Below, in pieces: positions 51,749 through 60,733 of a DNA stretch of 64,000 nucleotides. The notes under the pieces were generated by a model that was not told where the DNA came from, made no database searches, and was given only the letters and a program-made list of their open reading frames with translations. A program made the position numbers and the translations under genes. Position 1 is the first letter of the stretch. Each line of letters starts with the position of its first letter. Source of the stretch: Gammaproteobacteria bacterium UBA2965. GTDB lineage: Bacteria; Pseudomonadota; Gammaproteobacteria; Pseudomonadales; Azotimanducaceae. Location of the stretch: the NCBI GenBank assembly GCA_002348385.1, contig DEBD01000037.1, positions 196,109 to 260,108 on the forward strand. The letters run 5' to 3'.

Positions 51749-51836
51749 GCGCTAGCCAATGCGTCCACTTTGCGCGCAGATGGGTTGGAGCGACAAAATC
51801 CGGTAAGCTCGGTCATCTGGGTGGGGGAGAGCGAAA

Positions 51837-52385
51837 ATGAGCGCAACGAAATACGGCGCGACGGCCAAATGGCTGCATTGGTTGGTTGGCGTCATCGCCA
51901 TCATCATGCTGATCTTCGGGTCGGGGCTGGAGGACATGCCGCTGGACCAGCGCCAGCAGATCATCATGGGTCACTCCGGTCTGGGCACCCTGGTGCTGCT
52001 GTTCATGGTCGTTCGCTGGCGTTGGCGGTTGTCCCACGAACCCCCGGGGCCCACACCCAACATGGGCGCATGGCAGACTAAGCTGTCGAAATGGGTGCAC
52101 TGGACCTTATACGTGGTGATGGTGCTGCAGCCCGTTTTCGGGATTCTGCAGGCCATGTACATCACCGATTACGAAGTGGTCGCCTTCGGCCTCATCAACT
52201 ACTCAGGCATGGCTGAGGACAACGCGGAGCGCGCGCAACTGTTCCATGTGCTGCACGGGCTCAACGCCGGGCTCATCATGCTGCTGGTGATCGGTCATGT
52301 GGCGGCCTCGCTGTACCACCACTTCGTTCAGAAAGATGACGTGCTGCGGCGCATGCTACCTTTCGGCAAGGTGAAGTCCGAGTAG
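51837..52385 (+). CDS. Cytochrome b561 family protein
   Basis: 182 residues with four transmembrane helices. AKWLHWLVGVIAIIMLIFGS has the first haem His, MGHSGLGTLVLLFMVVRWRW the second, KWVHWTLYVVMVLQPVFGIL the third, and HVLHGLNAGLIMLLVIGHVA the fourth helix with further His. This is the prokaryotic b561 (CybB-like) pattern binding two haems b in the inner membrane. It may transfer electrons from quinol or serve superoxide disposal. ATG 51837 is preceded by GGGGGAG. Confidence 0.9.
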   Translation: MSATKYGATAKWLHWLVGVIAIIMLIFGSGLEDMPLDQRQQIIMGHSGLGTLVLLFMVVRWRWRLSHEPPGPTPNMGAWQTKLSKWVHWTLYVVMVLQPVFGILQAMYITDYEVVAFGLINYSGMAEDNAERAQLFHVLHGLNAGLIMLLVIGHVAASLYHHFVQKDDVLRRMLPFGKVKSE

Positions 52386-52398
52386 CTCAACCGCGCAC

Positions 52399-52737
52399 CT
52401 ACACGGGCTCGGCGAATCGAGCCTCCATCTGCAGGTAACCGTTAGCGTCCGGGTGGCGGGACCAGATGTCCTGCCATCCTTCGCCTTCAAACACCCGTCG
52501 ATGGCCCTCGGCGCGGTCTAAGTCATCCTTCCAAGCGATGATCCAGGTGATGTTGGCGCTGCCCAGCGGCAGGTCCATTGGCGTATTGCCGCTGAGTTCG
52601 GGGGCCATGCCGTTGTCGACCCAGAATCCGACGATGTTCAGATTGTCCTTAAGAAACGGAACGGCTTCGTCCACCGCCCACTGTTTGTATGCCTCAAACT
52701 TATCCGGATCGTAGTGGTAGCTTCGGATCTCCACCAT
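52399..52737 (-). CDS. NIPSNAP-like/ferredoxin-fold dimeric protein
   Basis: 112 residues. VEIRSYHYDPDKFEAYKQWA at the N-terminus, FWVDNGMAP and NITWIIAWKDDLDRAEGHRR are typical of NIPSNAP alpha/beta-barrel dimer proteins. Their biochemical function is uncharacterised; similar small proteins often sit in catabolic clusters. It is transcribed after the next gene (gap 39 bp), which reads in the same direction. Confidence 0.75.
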   Translation of the reverse strand: MVEIRSYHYDPDKFEAYKQWAVDEAVPFLKDNLNIVGFWVDNGMAPELSGNTPMDLPLGSANITWIIAWKDDLDRAEGHRRVFEGEGWQDIWSRHPDANGYLQMEARFAEPV

Positions 52738-52776
52738 AGCTTGCTCCTCCTGTTGGCTTAGTGTGTGAGTAGGCGC

Positions 52777-53733
52777 CTACTCCTCCGGTTGGTCCAGGTA
52801 TTCCGACAACCCGTAGCCCACACGCTCGCCGTCCAGAGTGTATTGCGTCATGCCTTCACCGATGTGGGTATTGCTGCCCGCACGCCGGTTGCGCAGCGGG
52901 ATGAATCCCATGACCCGACCTTCCAGCACGCGCTCGCGGCCATCTTCCAGCGAAAGCTGCGCGCGCAGCGCACGGTGAAAGCGCGTTCCCGGCTCGTAGT
53001 CGGTTTCCACCTTGGCTTTGGCAATGCGCACGATTTCTTCTCCTTCATGAAAGAGACCGCCGCCTTCACCCTCACCATTGGTGTTCACCACCATGCCGAG
53101 GTCATCGCCAAAATTCCCAGTAATCCATCGGTAGGACCGGGCCGCCTGCCAGTAGCGTGGCCCCCAGGAGTGGTCACGTAGACCGTGACCACTGAACGCT
53201 GCCCGCGGCTCATCACCGATCTTAAGCTCACCCGACACCCGCATGTGCTGCTCGGTATGCGCCCGAGCGAACTGATTGTCGTCGTCAGGGTCGCCTACAT
53301 GACCGTAGAAGGGACCCACGGCGTCGTGGCGCAGGTTCAGCATCAAAGACTGCCTGGGGTTTTCCTTGAAGGCTCGAGACGGATCCTGCATATCACGCGG
53401 ATCGGCCATCACGAGCACAGAACCTTCGAACCGGGTGTGCACCACTTCGGTGGGTTTCTCTACCTCAATACTCAGGCCGCCCGCATTCCAACCGTCGTTA
53501 TGGCTGATCTCCGGCTTGCCGTACATGAAGTAAGCCGACCCGTCCGGATTCCAGACGATAACCGTCATTTCGGCGTAGCCTTCGTTGGCTCGGTTGCCTA
53601 TGCGCACGAAGCCACCCCGATTCTGGGAGGGATCGAAAAAATTGAAGTAGACCGATTCGTTGAAGTTCTTTTCCGGGCCCAACTCGTGGGTGTAGTCGTC
53701 CTCCGGTTTCAGGTTGCCAATGATTCTGGCCAT
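52777..53733 (-). CDS. Lipocalin/AttH-like protein of unknown function (DUF7064/7065-like)
   Basis: 318 residues. It is rich in beta-strands, with a recognisable motif FSGHGLRDHSWGPRYWQAAR and the earlier block SVYFNFFDPSQNRGGFVRIG. These occur in AttH/CrtC-related and DUF7064-type proteins in steroid-like catabolic clusters of several proteobacteria. No catalytic residues can be named. It starts at ATG 53733 with GGGAGG before it and lies between the NIPSNAP and epoxide hydrolase genes on one strand, likely a small operon. Confidence 0.6.
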   Translation of the reverse strand: MARIIGNLKPEDDYTHELGPEKNFNESVYFNFFDPSQNRGGFVRIGNRANEGYAEMTVIVWNPDGSAYFMYGKPEISHNDGWNAGGLSIEVEKPTEVVHTRFEGSVLVMADPRDMQDPSRAFKENPRQSLMLNLRHDAVGPFYGHVGDPDDDNQFARAHTEQHMRVSGELKIGDEPRAAFSGHGLRDHSWGPRYWQAARSYRWITGNFGDDLGMVVNTNGEGEGGGLFHEGEEIVRIAKAKVETDYEPGTRFHRALRAQLSLEDGRERVLEGRVMGFIPLRNRRAGSNTHIGEGMTQYTLDGERVGYGLSEYLDQPEE

Positions 53734-53837
53734 GGGTCCTCCCTTGCATTCTGCTAGTTAGTGTACGCCCATCACCGTTGTCTAGGGAGTGGGCCAAAGA
53801 GCGGCTCGGTTCGCTGCATGGTCACGAGAGCACTGTC

Positions 53838-55055
53838 TCACCGCAAAGATGCGTAGAACGCCTGCACGTCGGCGGCAAACAGGTCCGGCTCCTCGGCGGC
53901 AGCGAAGTGACCACCGCGCTCCTGGTTGCTCCAACGCACTAGATTGTTACGCGACGCCACCAGCTTCTTCGGCGCAAACACCATTTCCTTAGGAAACCCA
54001 GCTACTGCCACGGGCACCTCGATGGCAGGAGTACGATCGTGGGCTTTGTCCCATGGGGTTCGAAAGGTGTGCCAGTACCAGCGAGCCGAGGTCACATAGC
54101 TCTCGGTGAACCAGTACAGACTCACCAGATCCAGCAGAAAGCGCCGCGATGGCAAGTGGTCGATCCCACGGCTGTGATCGCTCCAGTGATAGCGCTTCTC
54201 CACGATCCACGACGCCAACCCAACCGGTGAGTCGTGCAGCGCGTAGGCGAACGTTTGCGGGTCCGTAATGTGCACGGCCACATGCGCCAGCGCGGTGACC
54301 CAGCGCTCATCCATCTCATCCCAGCACCAGCGTTCGTCTGGCTCGAAATCCTCCCGCGCCAGCCTGGCGGTGGGGCCATCCAGAATGCCACGCAGGCCCA
54401 GCAAGCTGCCCGGTGGCGGTGCGTCCGCCGGAGAGCCACCCAGCGTGGGGGGAATGCTCACATGTATGCCCACTACGCGGTCGCCGTACTTATGACCGAG
54501 CTGTGCGGTAATGGCGGCGCCGAAGTCACCACCGGCCGCCGCGAAGCGAGGATAGCCGAGCACGTCGGTCATGAGTGTAGCCCAAAGGTCCGCGGTCCAT
54601 TGGGTCTGCACCCCGTCCACGGCAAGCGGCGTGGAAAAGCCGAATCCGGGCAACGAGGGAATGACCACATCGAAGGCATCTGCTGGGTCACCCCCGTAGG
54701 ACGCTGGATCCGACAGCCGCAGGGCCACCTCCTTCCAATCCCAGAACGTCCAGGGCCAGCCATGGGTGAGCACAATGGGCAGTGGGTTCGGACCCTTGCC
54801 CGGCACGTGCATGAAGTGGATCGGGATATCGTCCAGGGTGACGCGGTAATGCTCGAAGGCGTTGATTTCCGCTTCGGTCTCACGCCAGTCATATTCGCGC
54901 CATGACGCCACGAACGACTCCATGTAGGAGCGCGGCACCCCGAAGCGCCAATCCTCATTGTTGAAGTCGGCTGGCCAGCGAATATGCGCCAAGCGCGCAT
55001 CCAAATCCGCCAGCGCGGGATCCGGAATGGCGACCGTGAACGGTTCAGGCTGCAC
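53838..55055 (-). CDS. Epoxide hydrolase (EHN domain family)
   Basis: 405 residues. The N-terminal EHN domain starts FTVAIPDPALADLDARLAHI and is followed by ESFVASWREYDWRETEAEIN. HGWPWTFWDWKEVALRL is the oxyanion HGWP block. GGDFGAAITAQLG has the nucleophilic Asp, and GHFAAAEEPDLFA the catalytic His. The start is GTG 55055, preceded by GAGGAGGTGAGGG. The enzyme opens an epoxide to a diol and would suit P450- or monooxygenase-derived epoxides. It is probably the first gene of the run with the lipocalin-like and NIPSNAP genes. Confidence 0.93.
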   Translation of the reverse strand: MQPEPFTVAIPDPALADLDARLAHIRWPADFNNEDWRFGVPRSYMESFVASWREYDWRETEAEINAFEHYRVTLDDIPIHFMHVPGKGPNPLPIVLTHGWPWTFWDWKEVALRLSDPASYGGDPADAFDVVIPSLPGFGFSTPLAVDGVQTQWTADLWATLMTDVLGYPRFAAAGGDFGAAITAQLGHKYGDRVVGIHVSIPPTLGGSPADAPPPGSLLGLRGILDGPTARLAREDFEPDERWCWDEMDERWVTALAHVAVHITDPQTFAYALHDSPVGLASWIVEKRYHWSDHSRGIDHLPSRRFLLDLVSLYWFTESYVTSARWYWHTFRTPWDKAHDRTPAIEVPVAVAGFPKEMVFAPKKLVASRNNLVRWSNQERGGHFAAAEEPDLFAADVQAFYASLR

Positions 55056-55269
55056 CCCTCACCTCCTCATCAGAATCAATTCGATTACGGGAATTGTACG
55101 CTGGCGCCACAGCCAAGATGCACCCATTCGCGCTATCGGCATCTATCCGATGATGCCAGCGACTTACCACACGGACAGGCTTGTCCATGGCGGAACCAAA
55201 CGATCCGACTGCAGCGGCGCGCGCCGAAGCCTCGCGCCCGCATCCAATGGCTAGCCGACCGGCCGGTGG

Positions 55270-56364
55270 CTAGATCCGGTATCCAATGGTGGCGGAGCCG
55301 AAGACGGGCGCGTCATGCTGGCCCTTGAATTCCTTGGTGCGGAAGGTGTGCACATAGCTCAGGTTCCAGCGCCCGATGCTGACGCCGAACCCCGCATAGA
55401 CCTCCGCCACGACTGCGCGGCTAGTCACCTCGGAGTCGTATCGACTGAACACCGGGCCATCCAACGTGATGTCGTGCACCACGCCGGTAACGAGAAAGCC
55501 AGCAATGCCATACCACGACAAGCCGGAAACGTCTTCTCTGGCTGCCGTGAACGGTTGGTGTGAGTATGCCACCGCCGACAATCTGGCATCCGAAAAACTC
55601 AGCGGCAGGTTCCACCCGAATCTGACAAGCCCACCAACACTTGCGCCGGTAAAGTAGTTACCCAGCGCCAACCGCCACTCATAGAATCCATCCACAGCAA
55701 ACGTGTCTTCGTTCGGCGCTATCACCGTCAGCCTGCGGCGCTGGGTGGAATAGAGATTTAACGTCGCCTCACCGGCGATCTGGCTGTCCCAGCCCTGAAA
55801 CTTGTCATACCCGAGAATGTCGTGCACGAGATCCTGAACTTCCTTACCAAACGCGTACTTTCCGGTAGTGCCGATGGCCAGGCTGATGGAGTTCAGCGCC
55901 CGGTCGTCCTTAACGTGCAGGGAGATGTCCACGCCCAGCCAGGCCGCATACGGCCGCTCCCCATCGGGGGCGCGGAGTGCCAACAGGTCTTCAGGCGTAA
56001 ACATGAGCTGGGTCAGCGAGAATCCGTAGCTGTATTCCAGCTGGTCCGGATCATCGAACCCGGACAGACGCCGCAACAGCTTGCGGCTCTGCTCGTCGCC
56101 AGTGAGACCGTGCAGCTGGCGCTGCAGCCAACCGAATTCTTCCGGGTCGCGTCTGCCCGAGATCCACGACAACCTCACCCCGTTGCTGTAGTTCCCGTCC
56201 TCGTTAGCGAACAGATCGTTGTCTAGATAGAAGGTGAGATTGGCGTCACCGGAATCCGGCAGAAAAGAGAGCGCATCTTCGGCATGTGTCGCTGCGCTGG
56301 CGAGCAAAAACCACGCCAGCGTAGGGGCCAACCACCACGACACGCGCCAACACATTGCGGCCAC
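55270..56364 (-). CDS. Lipid A deacylase LpxR family protein
   Basis: 364 residues with a signal peptide ending in AATHA. The LpxR signature at the start of the mature protein is NLTFYLDNDLFANEDGNYSN, followed by GVRLSWIS. RPYAAWLGVDISLHVKDDRA and the C-terminal barrel strands (YVHTFRTKEFKGQHDAPVFG) agree. The Asn-Asp of LDNDLFAN corresponds to the N/D catalytic region. The outer-membrane barrel removes the 3'-acyloxyacyl group of lipid A. Either GTG 56364 or ATG 56355 is the start. It converges on no gene and lies 24 bp after the NHL protein on the same strand. Confidence 0.88.
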   Translation of the reverse strand: MAAMCWRVSWWLAPTLAWFLLASAATHAEDALSFLPDSGDANLTFYLDNDLFANEDGNYSNGVRLSWISGRRDPEEFGWLQRQLHGLTGDEQSRKLLRRLSGFDDPDQLEYSYGFSLTQLMFTPEDLLALRAPDGERPYAAWLGVDISLHVKDDRALNSISLAIGTTGKYAFGKEVQDLVHDILGYDKFQGWDSQIAGEATLNLYSTQRRRLTVIAPNEDTFAVDGFYEWRLALGNYFTGASVGGLVRFGWNLPLSFSDARLSAVAYSHQPFTAAREDVSGLSWYGIAGFLVTGVVHDITLDGPVFSRYDSEVTSRAVVAEVYAGFGVSIGRWNLSYVHTFRTKEFKGQHDAPVFGSATIGYRI

Positions 56365-56388
56365 ACCCGTCCGCAGCCCGGCCGGTGC

Positions 56389-57423
56389 TTACGCCGTGGC
56401 CAGCGCTTCCCTGGTCCAGCGCCGATGCGACGGCCCTTCGGGCCCTCGCTTCTCTCCTGCGTGCTCCGGATACACCGACGCCGTATACAGATCCCCATGG
56501 GGGTCCATGGCCAACTGGTGAATGTAGATGGCGATGTTGTCTACCCGATCCAGCACCTCGCCTTTGTTGTTGAGAACGGCCAGATTGCTCATCTTGTCGC
56601 TGGCGTAGATGCGATCCCCGTAGGTGGCCAGGCTCAGCGGCATGATGTGGGTCCACTCTTCGATGAACTCGCCGTTTTCATCCAGCACCTGTATGCGGTG
56701 GTAGGCGCCTTCTTCCGGGTGGTTACGGTGCTCGGCAATCTGCCCGGGAACCGTCATGTAGTCATGCAGGTTACCGGCCGCCAGGTCCGCTACGAGAATG
56801 CGCCCTTGTGAATCTTCCGCGATGGCGTGGGGCGTATTGAACTCGGCCGGGCCGCGGCCCCATTTACCTACGGACTTGATGAACTCACCTTCCGGCGTGA
56901 AGAACGCCAATCGCGAGTTCCAGTAGCCGTCCGCCACCACGATGTTGCCGTTTTGCTGCACCAGCACGGCAGTGGGACCGTTGAAGCGGTCGGGGCCGTC
57001 ACCCCACTCACCCAGCTCACCCAGGGTCAGCAGCAGCGTGCCGTCCGGATCGTACTTCTTGACCACGTGCCCGTCCCGGTCGGTGATCCAGAACATGCCG
57101 TCCTTTTCGATGTAGAGGGTGTGCGCCCCCAGCGCGAACTTCGGCTCGTCCGACGGGCCCCATTTGCCCAGGTAGTTTCCGTCGCGATCGAACATGGAAA
57201 TGCTGCTCTTGCCTAACTTTGAGCTCATAGCCAGCGGATGGGCGGCCCAGTGCTCGATGTCGCGCGTGAACAGATAGATGATGCCGTCTTTGTCCACGGC
57301 CACGCCGGAGCCCATCTCGAAGTTCATGTCCTCGGGATAGTGGGGCCAGCCCGCGGCCAGCTTGTAACCGCTGCGCGGGTCACCGTTTTCAGTGTCGTTG
57401 CTGACGTCGTGGGTAATACACAT
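56389..57423 (-). CDS. NHL-repeat (six-bladed beta-propeller) protein
   Basis: 344 residues from ATG 57423, preceded by GGGAGGGA. Repeated propeller blades are visible: FEMGSGVAVDKDGIIYLFTR, GAHTLYIEKDGMFWITDRDG, FNGPTAVLVQQNGNIVVADG and FNTPHAIAEDSQGRILVADL. They resemble the peptidyl-alpha-hydroxyglycine alpha-amidating-lyase/NHL group. There is no signal peptide, so a cytosolic enzyme or lactonase-like function is possible. It diverges from the acyl-CoA dehydrogenase gene. Confidence 0.8.
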   Translation of the reverse strand: MCITHDVSNDTENGDPRSGYKLAAGWPHYPEDMNFEMGSGVAVDKDGIIYLFTRDIEHWAAHPLAMSSKLGKSSISMFDRDGNYLGKWGPSDEPKFALGAHTLYIEKDGMFWITDRDGHVVKKYDPDGTLLLTLGELGEWGDGPDRFNGPTAVLVQQNGNIVVADGYWNSRLAFFTPEGEFIKSVGKWGRGPAEFNTPHAIAEDSQGRILVADLAAGNLHDYMTVPGQIAEHRNHPEEGAYHRIQVLDENGEFIEEWTHIMPLSLATYGDRIYASDKMSNLAVLNNKGEVLDRVDNIAIYIHQLAMDPHGDLYTASVYPEHAGEKRGPEGPSHRRWTREALATA

Positions 57424-57604
57424 GGTCGGTTCCCTCCCTCTCAATGGCCTGCAGTATGAAAATCCCCAGGTACGTTGGCAAGGGTGCAGGCGTTGCGCAG
57501 CACCAGCGGCCACGTCTGGACTCGTCCCGTTACGAAGACGGCTCGGCCTACAACGGCGGCACGTCCACTGCTAGGCTAGGAGGGACCACTGGGGAGGGGA
57601 ACCT

Positions 57605-58831
57605 ATGGGGGCCATTGCCACTGAGCTGCCCGAGGACGTCGTTGCCGCGCGCGAAGGACTCATCGCCTTCGCCGAGCAGGAGGTGCTGCCGCGCCATGCC
57701 GCCAATCGTGCGCTGTTCGAAAACCCGCGCGCGCTCTACCGGGAGGACGGCCGCTTTTCGGACGAACTCATCGGCCTCATTGGCGAGGTCCGCCAGGCAT
57801 CCGCCCGGGCGGGCTTCTACCAGATGTGCACACCTGAGGAACTGGGCGGCGGCGGGCTGGGGCACCTGGCCTACTACGCCGCCTGGGAAGGCCTGTTTCA
57901 CCACTGCGGCCCTCAGAACTGGCTCATGCTCTACACGCTGGCCCACTGGGCATTCGGGCCCAGCCGCCTGCTCTCTCAGCTCACCCAACATGCACGCGAG
58001 CGCATCCTGCCCGGGCTCATGGACGGCACGAAGTCCATGTGCTTCGGCTTATCGGAACCTGGTGCGGGTTCCGATGCCAGCATGATACAGACCCGGGCTA
58101 CGCCGGACGGAGACGGCTGGCGCATCAACGGCCGCAAGATCTGGACCAGCAACGCACCCATCGCCGACTACTGCGTGCTGTTCGCCATCACCGATGCCGA
58201 ACGTCCCCGTAACGGCATCAGCGCCTTCATCGTGCCCACGGATGCACCCGGATTCACGCGAGAGCGCGTCATTCGCCTGTTTGGCCAAATCGGCGGCGAC
58301 GAAGCCGAACTGGTACTAGAGGACCTTTATGTCGAACCCGGGCAGCTGGTGGGGGAACTGAACGAGGGGTTCGCCGCGGCCCTCTATGGCGTGTCTCTGG
58401 GGCGCATCTATAACTCCGCGCGGGGCGTGGGATATGGCCGCTGGGCGCTGGAACTCGCGCTGGAGTACGCCAAGACCCGCGAAGCGTTCGGAAACCCCAT
58501 CGCCGACTACCAGGGCGTGTCGTTTCCACTGGCTGAATCCGCCACGGAACTGCATGCCGCCCACCTCATGGGCATCAACGCCGGCACCCTGCTGGACCAG
58601 GGCGAGCGGGCAGTCAAGGAGCTCAGCATGACCAAGGCCTATTCGGTACAGGTGGGCCTGCGCGCCGTGGATCGCGCCATGCAGGTGCACGGCGGCATGG
58701 GCTTCACCAACGAGTTGGGCCTCACCGAGGCATGGCACTCGCTGCGCGTGGTGAACGTGGCCGACGGTACCAACGAGATACTGAATAGAACCATCGCCCA
58801 GCGATTGCTGAAAGGCGATACTGAACTTTAG
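57605..58831 (+). CDS. Acyl-CoA dehydrogenase
   Basis: 408 residues. FGLSEPGAGSDASMIQTRAT is the flavin/substrate signature, GWRINGRKIWTSNAPIADYC follows, and QVHGGMGFTNELGLTEAWHS is the adenine-binding C-terminal block. It ends GTNEILNRTIAQRLL. The enzyme introduces the C2-C3 double bond into an acyl-CoA using FAD. ATG 57605 is preceded by GGGAGGGGA. It is followed by a CMD-family and an MFS gene, probably one operon. Confidence 0.93.
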   Translation: MGAIATELPEDVVAAREGLIAFAEQEVLPRHAANRALFENPRALYREDGRFSDELIGLIGEVRQASARAGFYQMCTPEELGGGGLGHLAYYAAWEGLFHHCGPQNWLMLYTLAHWAFGPSRLLSQLTQHARERILPGLMDGTKSMCFGLSEPGAGSDASMIQTRATPDGDGWRINGRKIWTSNAPIADYCVLFAITDAERPRNGISAFIVPTDAPGFTRERVIRLFGQIGGDEAELVLEDLYVEPGQLVGELNEGFAAALYGVSLGRIYNSARGVGYGRWALELALEYAKTREAFGNPIADYQGVSFPLAESATELHAAHLMGINAGTLLDQGERAVKELSMTKAYSVQVGLRAVDRAMQVHGGMGFTNELGLTEAWHSLRVVNVADGTNEILNRTIAQRLLKGDTEL

Positions 58832-58861
58832 CCAGCATGCTAGCCACAGGGGGAGGGCCAC

Positions 58862-59224
58862 ATGGCAGACGACAAACGGCAAAAGGGCATCGCACTCACG
58901 CGGCGCTTGTTCGAAGGCGCCAACACCGGGGGCAGCGGGCCCATGCCGGAGGCACTTACCAACTACACCATGGAGCACCTTTTCGGCGACGTGTGGCAGC
59001 AGGACGATCTCACCGTGCAGGAGCGCTCGCTCATCACCTGCACCATTTTGGTGGCGCTGAACCGGGCCAACGAGCAGCGCGTGCATTTCGTGGGTGCTAA
59101 GAACCTGGGCATTGCTCGTTCCACCATCGAGGGCATGCTCACCCACGCCGCCCACTATGCCGGGTGGCCCTGTGCGGCCACGGCCAGCGGGGTCTTAAAC
59201 GAGGTCTGGCCGGCGGAATCCTAA
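58862..59224 (+). CDS. Carboxymuconolactone-decarboxylase (CMD/AhpD-like) family protein
   Basis: 120 residues. The CMD fold blocks are ALTNYTMEHLFGDVWQQDDL, TVQERSLITCTILVALNRAN and EGMLTHAAHYAGWPCAATAS. The AhpD-type redox CxxC is absent; the single Cys positions do not form the pair, so it is probably a decarboxylase-like or oligomeric gamma-class protein rather than a peroxidase. GGGGGAGG precedes the ATG. It sits between the acyl-CoA dehydrogenase and MFS genes, 3 bp from the latter. Confidence 0.87.
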   Translation: MADDKRQKGIALTRRLFEGANTGGSGPMPEALTNYTMEHLFGDVWQQDDLTVQERSLITCTILVALNRANEQRVHFVGAKNLGIARSTIEGMLTHAAHYAGWPCAATASGVLNEVWPAES

Positions 59225-59227
59225 CTA

Positions 59228-60553
59228 GTGGGGCTGCGTGACCGTATCGAAGCACGACCACGCTATAAGTGGTACGTGCTGGGCGTGCTAACGGCCGTAT
59301 ATGCATCCAGCCAGCTGGACCGCCAGATCATGGGCATCCTGCTGGAACCCATCAAGCTGGAGCTGGGCGCCAGCGACACGCAGATGGGTTTTCTGATAGG
59401 GCTCACCTTCGCAGTTTTCTACGCCACCCTGGGAATGCCCATTGCCATGCTGGCGGACCGAAGCAATCGCCGCAACATCATCTCCGCGGCCATCACCATC
59501 TGGAGCCTGATGACGGTGGCGTGCGGGATGGCGGCCAGCTTTGCGCAACTGGCGTTGGCGCGCATCGGCGTCGGGATCGGCGAGGCGGGCTCGTCACCGC
59601 CGTCGCACTCGGTGATTGCCGATCTGTTCGACGGCGCCAGCCGCGGCACCGCCATGGGCATATTCGCCCTGGGCGTGAACATCGGCCTGCTGCTCGCGTA
59701 TCTAGCGGGCGGCTGGTTGAGCGAACACTACGGATGGCGGGTTACTTTCTATGTGGTGGGCGTGCCCGGACTGGTCGTGGCCCTGCTGCTCTACTTCACC
59801 ACCAAGGAGCCCAAACGCGGCGCTGCCGACCTCGCACTGGCAGCTGCTAAGGAGGATGCGCCTCCGTTCCGCGCGGTAGCTCGCCATCTGTGGCGCACCC
59901 GATCCACACGCCACGTGATCATCGGTTCTACCTTGGCTGGGTTCGTGGGCTACGGATTCGTGCTGTGGATGCCCACGTTCCTCGTACGCTCCCATGGCCT
60001 GAGCCCCTCGGAAACGGGCCTGACCTTAGCCCTATTGACCGGCATCGTGGGCGGCCTGGGCACATTCACCGCCGGAAAGCTCACCGACGTGCTCGCTAAG
60101 CGCGACATTCGCTGGCGAACCTGGGTGGTGGCTGCAGGCAAAGCCGGTTATGTGCCGTTCCTAGCAATGGTGTTCCTGGTGGACGATTTCTGGACCATGC
60201 TTGCGCTATATGTCATTCCCGCATTCTTCGGCGGCTTTTACCTAGCCCCCACCTTCGCGCTAATCCAGAGCCTGGTAAGCCTGCGCATGCGCGCCCTGGC
60301 CTCCAGCATCACGCTGTTCGTGTTGAACATCATTGGAATGGGGTTCGGACCCCAGCTGGTAGGCATCTTGAGCGACGTTTTTGCTGCCGACTACGGCCAG
60401 GAATCGTTGCGAGTTGCACTTTTCCTGCTCACGTTCCTCAACCTCTGGTGTGCCGTGCACTACTACCTGGCCGGGCGCACACTGGGCACGGATCTGGCAG
60501 CGATTGGGCCAGAACCAGCAAACGTGCGGGGCCAGCCTATCGCGGGAAGCTGA
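59228..60553 (+). CDS. MFS transporter
   Basis: 441 residues, 12 predicted helices. YVLGVLTAVYASSQLDRQIM is the first helix. FYATLGMPIAMLADRSNRRN is the MFS loop 2-3 signature, and AGSSPPSHSVIADLFDGASR is the helix-5/loop region of Spinster/GudP-like members. It starts at GTG 59228, 3 bp after the CMD stop, so it is co-translated with it. The likely role is import or export of the substrate of this pathway; direction and substrate are unknown. Confidence 0.9.
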   Translation: MGLRDRIEARPRYKWYVLGVLTAVYASSQLDRQIMGILLEPIKLELGASDTQMGFLIGLTFAVFYATLGMPIAMLADRSNRRNIISAAITIWSLMTVACGMAASFAQLALARIGVGIGEAGSSPPSHSVIADLFDGASRGTAMGIFALGVNIGLLLAYLAGGWLSEHYGWRVTFYVVGVPGLVVALLLYFTTKEPKRGAADLALAAAKEDAPPFRAVARHLWRTRSTRHVIIGSTLAGFVGYGFVLWMPTFLVRSHGLSPSETGLTLALLTGIVGGLGTFTAGKLTDVLAKRDIRWRTWVVAAGKAGYVPFLAMVFLVDDFWTMLALYVIPAFFGGFYLAPTFALIQSLVSLRMRALASSITLFVLNIIGMGFGPQLVGILSDVFAADYGQESLRVALFLLTFLNLWCAVHYYLAGRTLGTDLAAIGPEPANVRGQPIAGS

Positions 60554-60568
60554 CGCAACCAATAGCAG

Positions 60569-60611
60569 CCCCGGCCGGGGTCCCTGCGAACCGGAGCGGC
60601 GGCTCGCAGGG
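60569..60611. terminator. Palindrome pair between convergent genes, possible terminator
   Basis: CCCCGGCCGGGG (60569-60580) is a perfect 12-bp palindrome. Directly after it, CCCTGCGA (60582-60589) and TCGCAGGG (60604-60611) can form an 8-bp stem with a 14-nt loop. The region lies in the 180-bp gap between the convergent MFS and enoyl-CoA hydratase genes. No U-tract follows in either direction, so an intrinsic terminator is only possible. Confidence 0.4.
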
Positions 60612-60733
60612 CACACACTCACCAAATAGACACCTAACGAGCACAGAACACAAAATGTCTGGCTTATGGATGCGACCGTAAATGTGCCAGGTCGCCCCAG
60701 TACTGGCCGAGCCGACGCCGCTTGTGCATTGAT

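Noticed and set aside
58862..59224. Reading the CMD-family protein as an AhpD alkylhydroperoxidase
   Set aside because: The CxxC redox motif needed for AhpD activity is absent.
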